Source of the DNA: Pseudomonadales bacterium
Lineage (GTDB): Bacteria > Pseudomonadota > Gammaproteobacteria > Pseudomonadales > Pseudohongiellaceae
Length of the DNA: 64,000 nucleotides
Assembly: GCA_012103535.1 (NCBI GenBank)
Contig: WLWQ01000001.1
Coordinates: forward strand, 620,001-684,000
Reading direction: 5' to 3'
Under the pieces are notes generated by a model. It ran no database searches and was not told the DNA's origin. It saw nothing but the letters and a program-made list of their open reading frames with translations. This document shows, piece after piece, positions 39,211 through 49,376 of the stretch; position 1 is the first letter of the stretch, and the number at the start of each line of letters is the position of its first letter. The translations under genes were made by a program, and so were the position numbers.

Positions 39211-40050
39211 CTAATTTATGCGCTGATTCCTGGCAAATGTAGGTATATTCAGCCCTGGCTCTTTGTGCATCCAGACAGCGATTGCTTTGCCTACAATGTC
39301 CTCTTCAGGTACAGCACCCCATTCCCTGCTGTCGCTGGAATTGTCACGATTGTCACCCATCATGAAATAGTGGCCATTGGGGATTATCCAATTGGTTCTA
39401 GTCCGGCGGCCGCCAGCGGCGTCAATATGCTGGGTCGAATGTTCAATGCCGCCGATAGTTTCGGCATGCAGTGTTCCCGGCAAATCGCCGATACTGGTTT
39501 CTACCAGAATATTTTCCACATATTCCGTGCTTACCAATTCACCGTTTATATAGAGATTCTTGTCCTCATAGCGGACAGTATCACCGGGAAGACCAATAAC
39601 GCGCTTGATGTAGTATTTATTCTCATGTGGCGGAATAAATACCATGACCTCACCCCGTTGCGGATCATCCACATCCATAATTTTAGTACCAATTACCGGG
39701 AGTCGTATGCCATATGCGTATTTATTTACCAGAATGAAATCCCCTACCTCGAGAGTAGGAATCATAGATCCGGTGGGAATCTGAAAAGGTTCGATTAGAA
39801 AAGAACGTAGCACTAGTACGATTAACAATACCGGGAAGAATGATTTGGCATATTCGATGACCAGCGGTTCCTGTGCTAGTTCCTCGAGCGCTTGGCTAAT
39901 GTCTTCCTCGCTCCGCCCTTTAAGCTGAGTTTTCTTGTAATTCTCGATAGCTTCCAAACGCCCTTTCTTAATCAGCAGGCTATCTAGTAACCACAGCGCA
40001 CCACAAAAGACGACGAGCGAAACTAACACTAATGAAAAATCAATATCCAT
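39211..40050 (-). CDS. lepB: signal peptidase I
   Basis: LepB cuts signal peptides from exported proteins at the outer face of the inner membrane. Two N-terminal membrane segments (about 5-25 and 70-90) precede the catalytic Ser in PTGSMIPTLEVGDFILVNK and the catalytic Lys in YYIKRVIGLPGD; box E (MGDNRDNSSDSR) is near the C-terminus. I start at ATG 40050 (279 residues); a TTG three codons upstream is open. It is preceded by lepA, as in E. coli. Confidence 0.96.
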   Translation of the reverse strand: MDIDFSLVLVSLVVFCGALWLLDSLLIKKGRLEAIENYKKTQLKGRSEEDISQALEELAQEPLVIEYAKSFFPVLLIVLVLRSFLIEPFQIPTGSMIPTLEVGDFILVNKYAYGIRLPVIGTKIMDVDDPQRGEVMVFIPPHENKYYIKRVIGLPGDTVRYEDKNLYINGELVSTEYVENILVETSIGDLPGTLHAETIGGIEHSTQHIDAAGGRRTRTNWIIPNGHYFMMGDNRDNSSDSREWGAVPEEDIVGKAIAVWMHKEPGLNIPTFARNQRIN

Positions 40051-40109
40051 AGAAGGCAAGAACCTAGCATTTATAAATCAAGATGTGTGTCACTAATCTG
40101 CACTGCGAA

Positions 40110-41909
40110 TCACGAATCAACTTTAAGCACAGCCAAAAACGCTTCTTGGGGCACTTCTACGTTACCCACTTTCTTCATACGCTTTTTGCCTGCTTTCTGC
40201 TTCTCTAACAATTTCTTCTTGCGCGTTATGTCTCCGCCATAGCATTTTGCCGTCACGTTCTTACGCAATGCCTTTACAGTTTGGCGCGCAATTATCTGGC
40301 CACCGATAGCTGCCTGTATTGCCACATCATAAAGCTGTCGGGGAATCAATTCTTTCATCTTTTCGGTTAACAATCTTCCCTTCGAATGGGCATGGTCTCG
40401 ATGCACAATCAACGCCAGTGCATCTACTTTATCGCCGTTAATAAGAATATCTAAACGCACCAGGTTTGAAGGTTCAAATCTTATAAAATGGTAATCCAGT
40501 GAAGCATAACCACGACTCACCGACTTCAGACGATCAAAAAAATCTAACACTACTTCGTTCATCGGTATCTCATAATTTAATGAGACCTGGTTGCCGATAA
40601 ACTGCATATCCTTTTGTACGCCACGTTTTTCTACACAGAGGGTGATTACACTGCCAAGATGTTCCTGTGGCACCAATATATTTGCCAGCACGATCGGTTC
40701 CCGCATTTCTTCAATATTGTTTACCGCCGGTAATCGTGATGGGCTATCCACCCTGACCGTTTCTCCGCTGGATAACTCAACTTCATAAATCACCGTGGGA
40801 GCGGTCGTGATCAAGGAAAGATTGTACTCACGCTCGAGCCGTTCCTGAATGATCTCCATATGCAGCATGCCCAGGAAACCACAACGAAAACCAAACCCTA
40901 ATGCATCGGAATTTTCCGGTTCATAAAAGAGCGAGGCATCATTTAAGGTAAGCTTCGAAAGTGCGTCACGAAAATTCTCGAAATCATCAGACGATACAGG
41001 GAATAACCCTGCGTACACCTGCGGCTGAATTTTTCGAAAGCCAGCGAGAGAATCAACGTCTGGAGTGCTAGCAAGCGTTAAGGTGTCGCCAACCGGCGCC
41101 CCGTGAATATCTTTAATGCCAGCAACAACGAAGCCTACTTCGCCAGCAGCCAGGCAATCCAGTTCCTGGCGTTTTGGCGTGAACACTCCAACACTGTCGA
41201 CGACGTGCGCTTTGCCGATGGATTTGGCAATTATTTTATTGCCTTTACCCAATTGTCCGGCCATCACTCTTACTAACGACACTACGCCCAAATAATTATC
41301 AAACCAGGAGTCGATTATTAATGCTTGTAAGTCTTCATCTCTGTCACCAACTGGAGGTGGAACTTTGGCGATAATCTCTTCCAAGATATCAACCACCCCC
41401 ATTCCTGTTTTAGCGCTCGCCGCCACTGCTTCAGTCGCGTCCAAGCCAATTATTTCTTCAATCTCCATGCGCACCCGGTCGGGTTCTGCCTGCGGCAAGT
41501 CCATCTTGTTTAATACTGGAATTACTTCCAGACCCTGCTCAATAGCGGTGTAGCAGGTTGCCACAGATTGAGCTTCTACACCTTGTCCAGCATCGACTAC
41601 CAATAAGGCACCTTCGCAGGCGGCAAGGGAGCGGGAAACTTCATAGGTAAAATCCACATGTCCTGGCGTATCGATAAAGTTAAGCTGATAGCGCTTGCCA
41701 TCTTTAGCTTCGTGATGCAGCGTAACGCTTTGTGCCTTTATCGTAATTCCTCTTTCGCGCTCAATATCCAGGCTATCAAGAATTTGTGTATCCATTTCTC
41801 GATCGCTTAATCCGCCACACAATTGAATAAACCGATCGGCGAGCGTCGACTTACCGTGATCGATATGCGCAATGATAGAAAAATTTCGGATATGACTTAG
41901 ATCAGACAC
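40110..41909 (-). CDS. lepA: elongation factor 4 (LepA)
   Basis: EF4 is a ribosomal GTPase that acts in initiation and back-translocation. G-motifs are [21 protein letters not shown] and NKMDLP; the EF-G-like domains II-V follow, then the LepA-specific C-terminal domain with [22 protein letters not shown]. It has 599 residues, the same as E. coli. It starts at GTG 41909 with AGG shortly upstream. It lies between mucD and lepB. Confidence 0.98.
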   Translation of the reverse strand: MSDLSHIRNFSIIAHIDHGKSTLADRFIQLCGGLSDREMDTQILDSLDIERERGITIKAQSVTLHHEAKDGKRYQLNFIDTPGHVDFTYEVSRSLAACEGALLVVDAGQGVEAQSVATCYTAIEQGLEVIPVLNKMDLPQAEPDRVRMEIEEIIGLDATEAVAASAKTGMGVVDILEEIIAKVPPPVGDRDEDLQALIIDSWFDNYLGVVSLVRVMAGQLGKGNKIIAKSIGKAHVVDSVGVFTPKRQELDCLAAGEVGFVVAGIKDIHGAPVGDTLTLASTPDVDSLAGFRKIQPQVYAGLFPVSSDDFENFRDALSKLTLNDASLFYEPENSDALGFGFRCGFLGMLHMEIIQERLEREYNLSLITTAPTVIYEVELSSGETVRVDSPSRLPAVNNIEEMREPIVLANILVPQEHLGSVITLCVEKRGVQKDMQFIGNQVSLNYEIPMNEVVLDFFDRLKSVSRGYASLDYHFIRFEPSNLVRLDILINGDKVDALALIVHRDHAHSKGRLLTEKMKELIPRQLYDVAIQAAIGGQIIARQTVKALRKNVTAKCYGGDITRKKKLLEKQKAGKKRMKKVGNVEVPQEAFLAVLKVDS

Positions 41910-41966
41910 TTGCCTAGCCCGACAAAAATAAAAGTTGTTAAGGTTTAAAAGACTGAGGAGGTCTGA

Positions 41967-43388
41967 TTAGGGATTCAGTTCCAATGCCATGGTCGTGCCC
42001 TGGCCTTCGCGAATAATGCGAATAGGAACATATCCCGACCCAGGTAATTGATCTGCGATCTCAGCAAATTCCTCGGCAGAAGTAACTTCGCGCCGGTTCA
42101 AGGCGACAATTACGTCTCCTTCCGCCAAGCCTGCTTCACGGCCAGGACCATCACCGATTTCTGCAATGCGCACACCCGAGATACCTGCAACCTGTTGCGT
42201 CTCTTCACTTAGTTCAGTGACACGAAAGCCCAATGGGTTGCGTCGATCCGGAGCTGGTTCCTGTGACACAGAAGCGACTATGTTAGTCGGTGAACTTGCG
42301 AGTTCAACAGAACGATTTAAGAATTCGCCGTTGCGAAAGATCTCAACTTCGGCGACCGTTCCCGGACGATATTGCCCTACGTAAAAAGGCAGGTCGGTGT
42401 AATGCTCGATTTCGTGATCATTAAAACGCAGGATTATATCTTCGTTAAGAATGCCGCTGCTTGCAGCCGGCGAATCTGCTTGCACTTCATCTACAAATGC
42501 ACCTCGAGGTCTTTCCATACCAAATATCTCCGCGAGCGCGTAGTCAACTTCTCGCATACGTACTCCGAGCAATCCCCGCTCGACTCGACCAGTTTCCCTG
42601 AGTTGATTTACTATATTCAGTGCAACATTACTGGGGATAGAAAATGAAATGCCATTTGATCCACCGGTACTGCTTAAAATCTGCGAATTAATGCCAATTA
42701 CTTCGCCATCCAGGTTAAACAAGGGGCCGCCAGAGTTACCTTGATTAATAGCTACATCGGTCTGAATGAAAGACATGTAATTGTAAGAAGAACGCCCCGG
42801 GACTGATCGACCTTGGGCACTGACTATCCCGGCAGCAGCGGAGAACTCCAGGCCAAAAGGTGACCCTATTGCCAACACCCATTCGCCTACTCGAATTGCG
42901 TCCGAGTCGCCAAAGCTCACGTAAGGTAGATCGCCGGCACCGACTTTCAATAATGCCAAATCGGAGGGTTCGTCCAATCCTATTATTTCGGCGTCATAGA
43001 CGCGCCGATCATTAAGATGAACCTTAATTTCATCGGCGCCCGCAATGACATGATTATTCGTAATCACATAGCCATCTTCGGAGATAATGAAGCCAGACCC
43101 TACAGCCCCGCGCTGACGCACTTCTGGCAGGCCTTCAATATCCAAGTCTGGTTCTTGTCCAGGATTTAAGCGACGTAATAGATCTTCCAATTCCTGATCG
43201 CCAACCGGTGAGCGCGCCTCGACAGAGCGAATGGTTGAGATTTCCACAATGGTTGGAGCATTTTGCTCCACTAAATCTGCAAAATTAGGCAGTTCTGCTG
43301 CACTCGATTTTGCAGCGCTCAGGAGTATTAGTGCGCTGGCTCCTAAGACCTGAAGAAAAGTGGTTCGATTCTGCAACATCAATCTCAT
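41967..43388 (-). CDS. mucD: periplasmic serine protease MucD (DegP/HtrA family)
   Basis: A periplasmic Do-type protease that removes misfolded envelope proteins and, in Pseudomonas, limits AlgU activity. A signal peptide covers about residues 1-30 (ending SSA-AE). The catalytic triad is His113 (TNNHVI), Asp143 (SDLALLKV) and Ser219 (NQGNSGGPLFN). Two PDZ domains follow (about 265-355 and 385-470). It has 473 residues. The 178-base leader 43389-43566 contains a small hairpin (43434-43451) but no gene, so rseA is followed directly by mucD. Confidence 0.95.
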   Translation of the reverse strand: MRLMLQNRTTFLQVLGASALILLSAAKSSAAELPNFADLVEQNAPTIVEISTIRSVEARSPVGDQELEDLLRRLNPGQEPDLDIEGLPEVRQRGAVGSGFIISEDGYVITNNHVIAGADEIKVHLNDRRVYDAEIIGLDEPSDLALLKVGAGDLPYVSFGDSDAIRVGEWVLAIGSPFGLEFSAAAGIVSAQGRSVPGRSSYNYMSFIQTDVAINQGNSGGPLFNLDGEVIGINSQILSSTGGSNGISFSIPSNVALNIVNQLRETGRVERGLLGVRMREVDYALAEIFGMERPRGAFVDEVQADSPAASSGILNEDIILRFNDHEIEHYTDLPFYVGQYRPGTVAEVEIFRNGEFLNRSVELASSPTNIVASVSQEPAPDRRNPLGFRVTELSEETQQVAGISGVRIAEIGDGPGREAGLAEGDVIVALNRREVTSAEEFAEIADQLPGSGYVPIRIIREGQGTTMALELNP

Positions 43389-43566
43389 AGGTTAGTTCCG
43401 CTATCCGGGAATATTGTAAGTCTCGACGCCTGAATCCTGGATGGCCAGGATCAAACAGACCGCAACTTTATCATATTGCAGGTTTAAACTCACAGCTGGA
43501 AATCACATGGACTTCCTGCTATTGCAGAGAAATAGAGGGTTTTAGCGAGAGATGGCCTAGTAAATT

Positions 43567-44133
43567 CTACTGATCTTCGCGGGCCTGAAGCTCATTGACC
43601 AGGCGATATAGCGGCGAATCTTGAATATGCTCCACGTAAGGTGGCTCTTCCTCATCGATTTCAATTCCGCTCAGGTATTCCCTTAGCAGTTGCTGTGCCT
43701 GGGGGTCGATTTCAATTGAGTTGCTTTCTGCGAGTAAAGTAGAAGCCGCTAAAGCAGCCTGCTCGGCAACTGCTTCTGCTTGATTCGCCAATTCTGGCGC
43801 TGGTGACTGCTGCAGATTGGTTTGCACTGCCACAATAAATACAGCCGCAACTGAGGCTGCGATGGCCATCTTCGTCAGATTTTGCTGCCAATTGGAAAAT
43901 CGAGGGGTGGAAAGAGCTGGTTCTGTGTCGATCTGTTCCTGAATACGAGCGCTGAGACTGCTACTTACAGGAATTGCTTCTTCATGCAGTAAGGCCTGGG
44001 CAAGGTTGTAACGTTCCCAGGTTTCCCGCATTTCAGGATTTGATTCGTAGGATTTTAACAAACGACGTAATTCAAGGTCGTCTGCTTCATTGTCCAACAA
44101 GGCGGACAATGCCTCCTGTTCGTGCTCGCTCAT
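43567..44133 (-). CDS. rseA: sigma-E anti-sigma factor RseA/MucA
   Basis: RseA holds sigma-E inactive at the membrane until it is cut by DegS/AlgW-type proteases and then by RseP. The N-terminal cytoplasmic domain begins MSEHEQEALSALLDNEAD, the family signature, with LRRLLKS and TWERYNLAQALLH next. One membrane segment lies at about residues 87-106, followed by a periplasmic domain. I start at ATG 44133 because AAGGGG lies seven bases upstream; a GTG seven codons earlier would bury that site. It has 188 residues. It follows rpoE by 68 bases. Confidence 0.93.
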   Translation of the reverse strand: MSEHEQEALSALLDNEADDLELRRLLKSYESNPEMRETWERYNLAQALLHEEAIPVSSSLSARIQEQIDTEPALSTPRFSNWQQNLTKMAIAASVAAVFIVAVQTNLQQSPAPELANQAEAVAEQAALAASTLLAESNSIEIDPQAQQLLREYLSGIEIDEEEPPYVEHIQDSPLYRLVNELQAREDQ

Positions 44134-44201
44134 ACTGTAACCCCTTTTCGCCACCCTATTTTTATTTATGTTGGTGGTTTAATGCAAATGTGAGCTAAAA
44201 C

Positions 44202-44771
44202 TCACAACAAATCCCGAATCTTCTTATCGATCGCTTCCCTGGCTCTGAATATTCGAGATCTAACTGTTCCTACCGGGCAATCCATGACCTCAGTAATGTC
44301 TTCGTAACTCAATCCAGAGAATTCACGCAAGGTAAATGCAGTGCGTAAATCTTCTGGCAACTCTTCTATCGCATCAGTGATAGCTTGTTTCAATTTGGCC
44401 GTAGCCAAACTGCCTTCAGGATTTTCAATCTCTCTGAGAACAGTTCCAATTTCACTTACTTCTGCCTCATCGACTTCCAGATCAGTGGCCGGTGGCCGTC
44501 GGTTCCTGGAAACCAGATGATTCTTAGCCGTATTTACTGCTATTCGATAGAGCCAGGTATAAAAGGCACTGTCTCCGCGAAACAACGGTAAGGCTCGATA
44601 AGCCTTGATGAATGCCTCCTGGCAAACATCTTCCACTTCCTGTGCATCGTGGATAAAGCGTCCAATTAGTGCAGCGACTCGGTGTTGATATCTAAGAACC
44701 AACATATCGAATGCGTTCTTATTCCCGCTCAAGACCCTGTCAACCAATTGTTGATCAGTATCTTCTGCCAT
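44202..44771 (-). CDS. rpoE: extracytoplasmic stress sigma factor RpoE (AlgU)
   Basis: Sigma-E drives the envelope stress regulon. Region 2 (KNAFDMLVLRYQHRVAALIGRF, VEDVCQEAFIKAYRAL, FYTWLYRIAVNTAKNHL) and region 4 (LPEDLRTAFTLREFSGLSYEDIT, CPVGTVRSRIFRAREAI) are very close to E. coli RpoE and P. aeruginosa AlgU. I start at ATG 44771 (189 residues, E. coli 191), which is preceded by GAAGG; an in-frame ATG five codons upstream has no Shine-Dalgarno. A sigma-E promoter is visible 71-97 bases upstream, so it is autoregulated. Confidence 0.97.
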   Translation of the reverse strand: MAEDTDQQLVDRVLSGNKNAFDMLVLRYQHRVAALIGRFIHDAQEVEDVCQEAFIKAYRALPLFRGDSAFYTWLYRIAVNTAKNHLVSRNRRPPATDLEVDEAEVSEIGTVLREIENPEGSLATAKLKQAITDAIEELPEDLRTAFTLREFSGLSYEDITEVMDCPVGTVRSRIFRAREAIDKKIRDLL

Positions 44772-45135
44772 TCGTCCCTTCTCCATTATTGCTGATGCTT
44801 ACTTCAATCACCATGAGGAACAAATGCGTACATCCTGAGGAATAGACAGTAAGTGATTACAAAAGTTCTCTGAATATTGAAAATTATGTGACTATTTAGA
44901 AAAATCGATTTCACTGTTTTACATCCTAATAGAGAATTGGCAGAAAGGATTGTTGCTTAATATTTAAAATTTTGACCTCCACCGCCCAATATCCAATGAC
45001 TTCCAGCAGCAGATTGGCGCAAAGTAGATCCTGAGCAACTAAATATAAATTATATATTTCAATAGGTTAGATGCAAAAAGATAAAGCAGTTACAGTTTGC
45101 ACCTTAATTTTCCTGCGGCTATTGGTAAAGCAATC
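44772..45135. other. divergent 364-base regulatory region between rpoE and nadB
   Basis: No gene is visible. The left part holds the sigma-E promoter of rpoE. The right part is AT-rich and must contain the nadB promoter; TTGACC at about 44971 followed 17 bases later by AATGAC is one weak candidate. Confidence 0.55.
44842..44868 (-). promoter_or_regulatory. sigma-E dependent promoter of rpoE-rseA-mucD
   Basis: On the minus strand GAACTT (44863-44868) is followed after exactly 16 bases by TCTAT (44842-44846). The sigma-E/AlgU consensus is GAACTT-N16/17-TCtgA, so the -35 is perfect and the -10 keeps its first three bases. It reads toward rpoE, 71 bases from the start codon, giving positive autoregulation as in E. 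coli and Pseudomonas. Confidence 0.85.
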
Positions 45136-46791
45136 ATGAGCCAGTTGCAGACAGATATTGAGCGGCAAGCAGATATTTTAATCATCGGCAGTGGCGCTGC
45201 CGGGCTAACTCTTGCCCTCAGAAGCGCTGATTTTGCGAAAGTGACCGTTCTCAGCAAAGGGGATTTGCGCGAAGGCGCTACGTTCTATGCTCAGGGTGGA
45301 ATCGCTGCGGTATTGGATGAAACAGACAGTATCGAATCCCATGTGGAAGATACGCTGACTGCCGGTGTAGATCTGTGCCACAAAGCCATAGTTGAGTACA
45401 TGGTTTCACGCAGCGCGGAAGCGGTAAGCTGGTTAGTTGAACAGGGCGTCCCGTTTACGACGAAAACTGAGAAAAAGGCAAAAAGCGCAATTAAATCAAA
45501 TAGCGATGACGCGGAGTTAAGTTCCCTGCACTTAACTCAGGAAGGGGGTCACAGCCACCGGCGCATCATCCACGCCACCGATGCCACAGGCAAAGCTGTA
45601 TTCGAAACCTTGCAAAACCGCGCTCAGGCGCACCCTAACATCACCTTATTGGAAGGGTGTACCGCCGTGGATTTAGTGACACAAACACCTGAGAACGGCT
45701 CACAGCCCGTCTGCGTGGGAGTTTATGTGCTAAATCAGGAATCTTCGAAGGTAGAAGCGATTCGAGCCAAATTTGTCGCGCTTGCCACCGGGGGTGCCAG
45801 CAAAGCTTATCTGTACACAACCAATCCTGATGGAGCCAGTGGTGATGGTATAGCTATGGCTTGGCGGGCGGGTTGTCGCGTAGCAAATATGGAATTCAAT
45901 CAATTTCATCCTACCTGTTTGTATCATCCCCATGCGAAGTCCTTTTTGATCACCGAAGCTTTGCGTGGAGAAGGTGCCAAACTTGAATTGCCCGATGGCA
46001 CTCGCTTCATGTCGCGTTTTGACGAAAGAGCAGAGTTGGCGCCTCGGGATATCGTCGCTCGTGCCATTGACTATGAGATGAAGCGCATTGGTTGTGATTG
46101 TGTTTACCTTAATATCACTCACCAACCGGCGCAGTTCGTCATCGATCACTTTCCAACTATCTATCGACGCTGCCTGGAATTTGGCATTGATATAACAAAA
46201 GAAAGAATTCCTGTGGTACCCGCCGCTCATTACACCTGCGGTGGAGTTGTGGTCAACGCCCAGGGAGAAACCGACATAAAGAATTTGTATGCCATTGGTG
46301 AAACCAGTTTCAGCGGATTACATGGAGCGAATCGCATGGCGAGCAATTCCTTATTGGAATGTTTCGTAGTCGCCTTTGGAGCCGCTCACAGTATCGAAGA
46401 AAAAATCGCCAACACAAACTATGTACAAGAAATTACTGAATGGGATGAGAGTCGGGTTACAGATTCCGATGATGAAGTACTCGTGTCACACAACTGGGAT
46501 GAAATTCGCCGCTTCATGTGGGACTTTGTTGGCATAGTACGTAACAGCAAACGCTTGGAACGGGCGGACCGGCGGATTAAATTGCTAAGGGAAGAAGTTC
46601 GGGATTACTACATCAAACACAAGGTCACTAATGATAATCTGGAGCTGAGGAATTTGGCGCTGGTTTCAGAACTGATTATTAGCTGTGCACTACAGCGAAA
46701 AGAAAGCCGAGGCTTGCATTATACCCTCGATTACCCGAACACCCTGTCCGCTGCCAGCGACACGGTTCTTTCTCCGAGCAAACCTCACTGA
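45136..46791 (+). CDS. nadB: L-aspartate oxidase
   Basis: NadB oxidises aspartate to iminoaspartate, the first step of NAD synthesis. The FAD-binding [19 protein letters not shown] begins near residue 12; [15 protein letters not shown], the active-site region with [15 protein letters not shown], and [27 protein letters not shown] are typical of the succinate dehydrogenase/fumarate reductase flavoprotein family. I start at ATG 45136 (551 residues; E. coli 540), since the upstream TTG adds 13 unrelated residues. It is divergent from rpoE, exactly as in E. coli. Confidence 0.96.
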   Translation: MSQLQTDIERQADILIIGSGAAGLTLALRSADFAKVTVLSKGDLREGATFYAQGGIAAVLDETDSIESHVEDTLTAGVDLCHKAIVEYMVSRSAEAVSWLVEQGVPFTTKTEKKAKSAIKSNSDDAELSSLHLTQEGGHSHRRIIHATDATGKAVFETLQNRAQAHPNITLLEGCTAVDLVTQTPENGSQPVCVGVYVLNQESSKVEAIRAKFVALATGGASKAYLYTTNPDGASGDGIAMAWRAGCRVANMEFNQFHPTCLYHPHAKSFLITEALRGEGAKLELPDGTRFMSRFDERAELAPRDIVARAIDYEMKRIGCDCVYLNITHQPAQFVIDHFPTIYRRCLEFGIDITKERIPVVPAAHYTCGGVVVNAQGETDIKNLYAIGETSFSGLHGANRMASNSLLECFVVAFGAAHSIEEKIANTNYVQEITEWDESRVTDSDDEVLVSHNWDEIRRFMWDFVGIVRNSKRLERADRRIKLLREEVRDYYIKHKVTNDNLELRNLALVSELIISCALQRKESRGLHYTLDYPNTLSAASDTVLSPSKPH

Positions 46792-46797
46792 GCTCAA

Positions 46798-47208
46798 TCA
46801 GTTCACGGGCAGGTTTTCGAAGCGCAGAAACCTCCTAAATTGCAGCCATTCTGGCTTACACAATGAATCGGGGAAGAACATTAAACGGAAATTTCCATGA
46901 TTTTCCGCGGGAAAGTCGACTGTGATTAGGAATTCACTAAAGAATCGCATTCTCGGAGCAGCAGTTTCAATAGCCTTATCTTCAATAAACAACTGCCAGC
47001 TGTTACCGTTATAGCTTATGCGCTGGACTCTTAGCTTCGTCTGAAAATAGTTAGTCAAATAGTCAATGCACAGGGCAGCGACAAAAATACCCAAGGCCAA
47101 CAAACTGAGTTTCGGCAAATCGATTAAGGTTAAGGAATAAAAAGCGGCTAAGAAAATAAGTAATGCCAGCGCAAATTCAATCCTTGAATTTTTGAGATGC
47201 AACACCAT
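46798..47208 (-). CDS. ygfX: YgfX-like two-helix membrane protein
   Basis: A 136-residue protein with two adjacent hydrophobic segments (about 12-28 and 33-50), then a soluble domain with an YNGNSWQLF-like strand. Size, topology and position next to sdhE match YgfX (CptA), proposed in E. coli to be a membrane toxin affecting MreB/FtsZ and elsewhere to be an SdhE partner. Sequence similarity of this family is low, so the call rests largely on context. It is read after sdhE on the minus strand and ends six bases from the nadB stop. Confidence 0.7.
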   Translation of the reverse strand: MVLHLKNSRIEFALALLIFLAAFYSLTLIDLPKLSLLALGIFVAALCIDYLTNYFQTKLRVQRISYNGNSWQLFIEDKAIETAAPRMRFFSEFLITVDFPAENHGNFRLMFFPDSLCKPEWLQFRRFLRFENLPVN

Positions 47209-47235
47209 AGATAAACTAGCGCGAAAAGCAAAAGC

Positions 47236-47490
47236 TTAGTTCTGTTTTTTATTGTGCGCTAAAATTTTCGCGATTATATTTTCGTATTCTTGATTCTGAG
47301 GTTTAGCTGTTCCCATGAGCCAGGAAAAGAGATCTTGATCTTCTTCGTCTAGTAGCTCTGTATATAACACTTGTTCTTGGTAAGTGAGATTACTGAATTC
47401 CTCTTTGACGAATGGCACCAATAATAGATCGAGCTCCAACATTCCCCGTCGGCTATGCCAGAATATTTTTTGCTTATCCAGTTCCTGCAT
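47236..47490 (-). CDS. sdhE: succinate dehydrogenase assembly factor SdhE
   Basis: SdhE helps attach FAD covalently to SdhA. The 84-residue helical protein carries the signature HSRRGMLELDLLL (residues 12-24), including the RGxxE motif required for function, and FSWLMGT further on. In E. coli it pairs with ygfX, as here, and lies beside ygfZ, which is divergent at 47569. It was previously described as an antitoxin (CptB), but flavinylation is the better supported role. Confidence 0.92.
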   Translation of the reverse strand: MQELDKQKIFWHSRRGMLELDLLLVPFVKEEFSNLTYQEQVLYTELLDEEDQDLFSWLMGTAKPQNQEYENIIAKILAHNKKQN

Positions 47491-47568
47491 AAGATAATTT
47501 TATAACAGCATAGTCAAAGTTAAACTAATGCTTTATTTAATTGTTTACTAGGATACCCTGTTTTCACA

Positions 47569-48489
47569 ATGCAAGTAGTTGAACTAAACAGTTTTGAATT
47601 TGTCCGCGTGAGTGGCCCCGACACCATAGAGTTTCTGCAAGGGCAATTAACCTGCAATATGGAAGCCCTTTCTCATGAGAAGTCTCTAGATGGTGCGCTT
47701 TGTAACTTAAAAGGCCGCGTAATTGCGGACTTTCAGATTGCATTGCAGCAGGAAGATTGCATCTTGCGCACTACCGGTTCTACATCGCAGGCTTTGCTAA
47801 CCACTCTCTCCAAGTACGCCGTATTTTCCAAGGTCGAATTAGGCAATGACGAGCAGAATGTGCGCGCTTTTGGGTTTCTCGGCGCTGACTCCACAGATTT
47901 TCTCATTGGGAAATTTAACTCACTACCAGAACACGCCAACGATAGTGTCTCCATTCCCAGTGGTATCTTGTTGCGTCTCCCTGGCGATATTCCGCGCTTT
48001 GAGTTGTGGTGCACCGACGCGGAGCTCAGTACTGAGATTGAAAGAGAATTTACTATCGATTCCGATCTGAGCAACTGGCATAGGCAGGATGTTAAAGCAG
48101 GGATCATCCATGTAGACAGTTCTGCATCGGAAGAATACACGCCGCAGCTATTGAACTACGATCTATCTGGAATCATCGATTTTAACAAAGGTTGCTATAC
48201 CGGTCAGGAAGTCGTGGCCCGAATGTTTTATCGAGGCAAGCCGAAAAAGCGGCTATATCTGCTTGCTGGCCCCGAACTAATCGATGCTAATGAAGAGCTC
48301 CAGCAGTTAGAAGGAGAAGGTGTAAAAACAGCGGAAGTTATGACCGTAAGTAATAACACTACCGATTCCGGCGAACCAAACCTGGTTTTGGCTATTCTTA
48401 ATACATCAGCGGTGGAAAATCAGGCGAATTTTGCATTCTCAAGTAAGCCGGAATCTTTCCTGCAATTACAATCCTTGCCCTATACTTAA
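47569..48489 (+). CDS. ygfZ: folate-binding Fe-S cluster repair protein YgfZ
   Basis: YgfZ is a tetrahydrofolate-binding GcvT-like protein that supports certain Fe-S enzymes such as MiaB. The signature FNKGCYTGQEVVARM near residues 204-218 includes the conserved Cys. The N-terminal domain begins with the segment FVRVSGPDTIEFLQGQLTCN. It has 306 residues (E. coli 326). It is divergent from sdhE, with 78 bases between. Confidence 0.94.
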   Translation: MQVVELNSFEFVRVSGPDTIEFLQGQLTCNMEALSHEKSLDGALCNLKGRVIADFQIALQQEDCILRTTGSTSQALLTTLSKYAVFSKVELGNDEQNVRAFGFLGADSTDFLIGKFNSLPEHANDSVSIPSGILLRLPGDIPRFELWCTDAELSTEIEREFTIDSDLSNWHRQDVKAGIIHVDSSASEEYTPQLLNYDLSGIIDFNKGCYTGQEVVARMFYRGKPKKRLYLLAGPELIDANEELQQLEGEGVKTAEVMTVSNNTTDSGEPNLVLAILNTSAVENQANFAFSSKPESFLQLQSLPYT

Positions 48490-48529
48490 GGTACCGCTAT
48501 AGAAGCGTCTTAAACTTAAGGGTCGAATA

Positions 48530-49375
48530 ATGGATGTCAGTGCTGACGACATCAAGGTAGAGTTGCTCGACGCTCTGGAAAAAGACCAGCTGGTTCTCCC
48601 CACCCTTCCGGAAATTGCCTTAAAGGTCAGGGAAGCTGCTCATGATCCGCTCACCGACATCAAACGCCTGCAAGAACTTTTGGGCAGCGACGCAGCACTT
48701 TCTGCTCGGGTTGTGCGAGTTGCTAACAGCCCCTTAGTCCGTGGCTATCAAACCATTGAACATCTGCAGGCAGCATTGAGCCGCCTTGGCGTCACCTATA
48801 GCTGTAACCTGGTAATGGGATTGGCCATGGAACAAATGTTTCAGGCTACCAATGAATTCGTCGACGAAAAGCTTAGGCAGGTTTGGTCCCGAGGTGCTGA
48901 GGTGGCGGCAATTGCTAATGTACTAGCCCAGCACTACACCAAGCTCGAACCGGATAAAGCCACCTTAGCAGGCTTGACCCACGAAATCGGAGTTCTCCCA
49001 ATTCTTACTTATGCCGAAGAACATGAAGAGCTTCTAGAACCAGAAAACAGCGCCTTATTAGACCGAGTGATTCGCGAAGTAGGTCCCGAGCTAGGGGTAA
49101 GAATATTGCAATCCTGGAAATTTCACCCCGCACTAGCCATGGTTCCAGTGCAACATTTGAACTATCGCCGCAACAGTGCCGCTACTGACTATGTCGACGT
49201 AGTAATCGTGGCCCGTCTGCAAAGCTATGGTTATGAAGATATAGGAGATGAATCACCGGACTGGCAGCACATACCAGCCTTTAATAAGTTGGGATTGGAA
49301 ATTTCAGAAGAATCCATGGAACTTACTGGAATCAATGAAGAAGAAATTGACTTGGCTGCGGTGGCTTTACAATAA
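48530..49375 (+). CDS. HDOD domain signalling protein
   Basis: A 281-residue protein that is essentially one HDOD domain: LVLPTLPEIALKVREAAHDP (about 21-40), DAALSARVVRVANSPL and HLQAALSRLGVTYSCNLVMG, and a degenerate HD region (GLTHEIGVLPILTYAEEH). HDOD proteins lack the catalytic HD pair and take part in signalling or motility control by protein contacts. There is no receiver or GGDEF domain attached. A Shine-Dalgarno AAGGG lies about eight bases before the ATG. Its stop is one base from that of the converging hypothetical gene. Confidence 0.88.
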   Translation: MDVSADDIKVELLDALEKDQLVLPTLPEIALKVREAAHDPLTDIKRLQELLGSDAALSARVVRVANSPLVRGYQTIEHLQAALSRLGVTYSCNLVMGLAMEQMFQATNEFVDEKLRQVWSRGAEVAAIANVLAQHYTKLEPDKATLAGLTHEIGVLPILTYAEEHEELLEPENSALLDRVIREVGPELGVRILQSWKFHPALAMVPVQHLNYRRNSAATDYVDVVIVARLQSYGYEDIGDESPDWQHIPAFNKLGLEISEESMELTGINEEEIDLAAVALQ

Positions 49376-49376
49376 A

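Noticed and set aside
43434..43451. Hairpin in the mucD leader as a terminator
   Set aside because: The 7-bp stem with a four-base loop has no T-run on either side; at most it is a leader structure.
45730..46230. A 166-codon minus-strand frame inside nadB
   Set aside because: It lies fully inside a strongly supported gene on the other strand and has no family resemblance.
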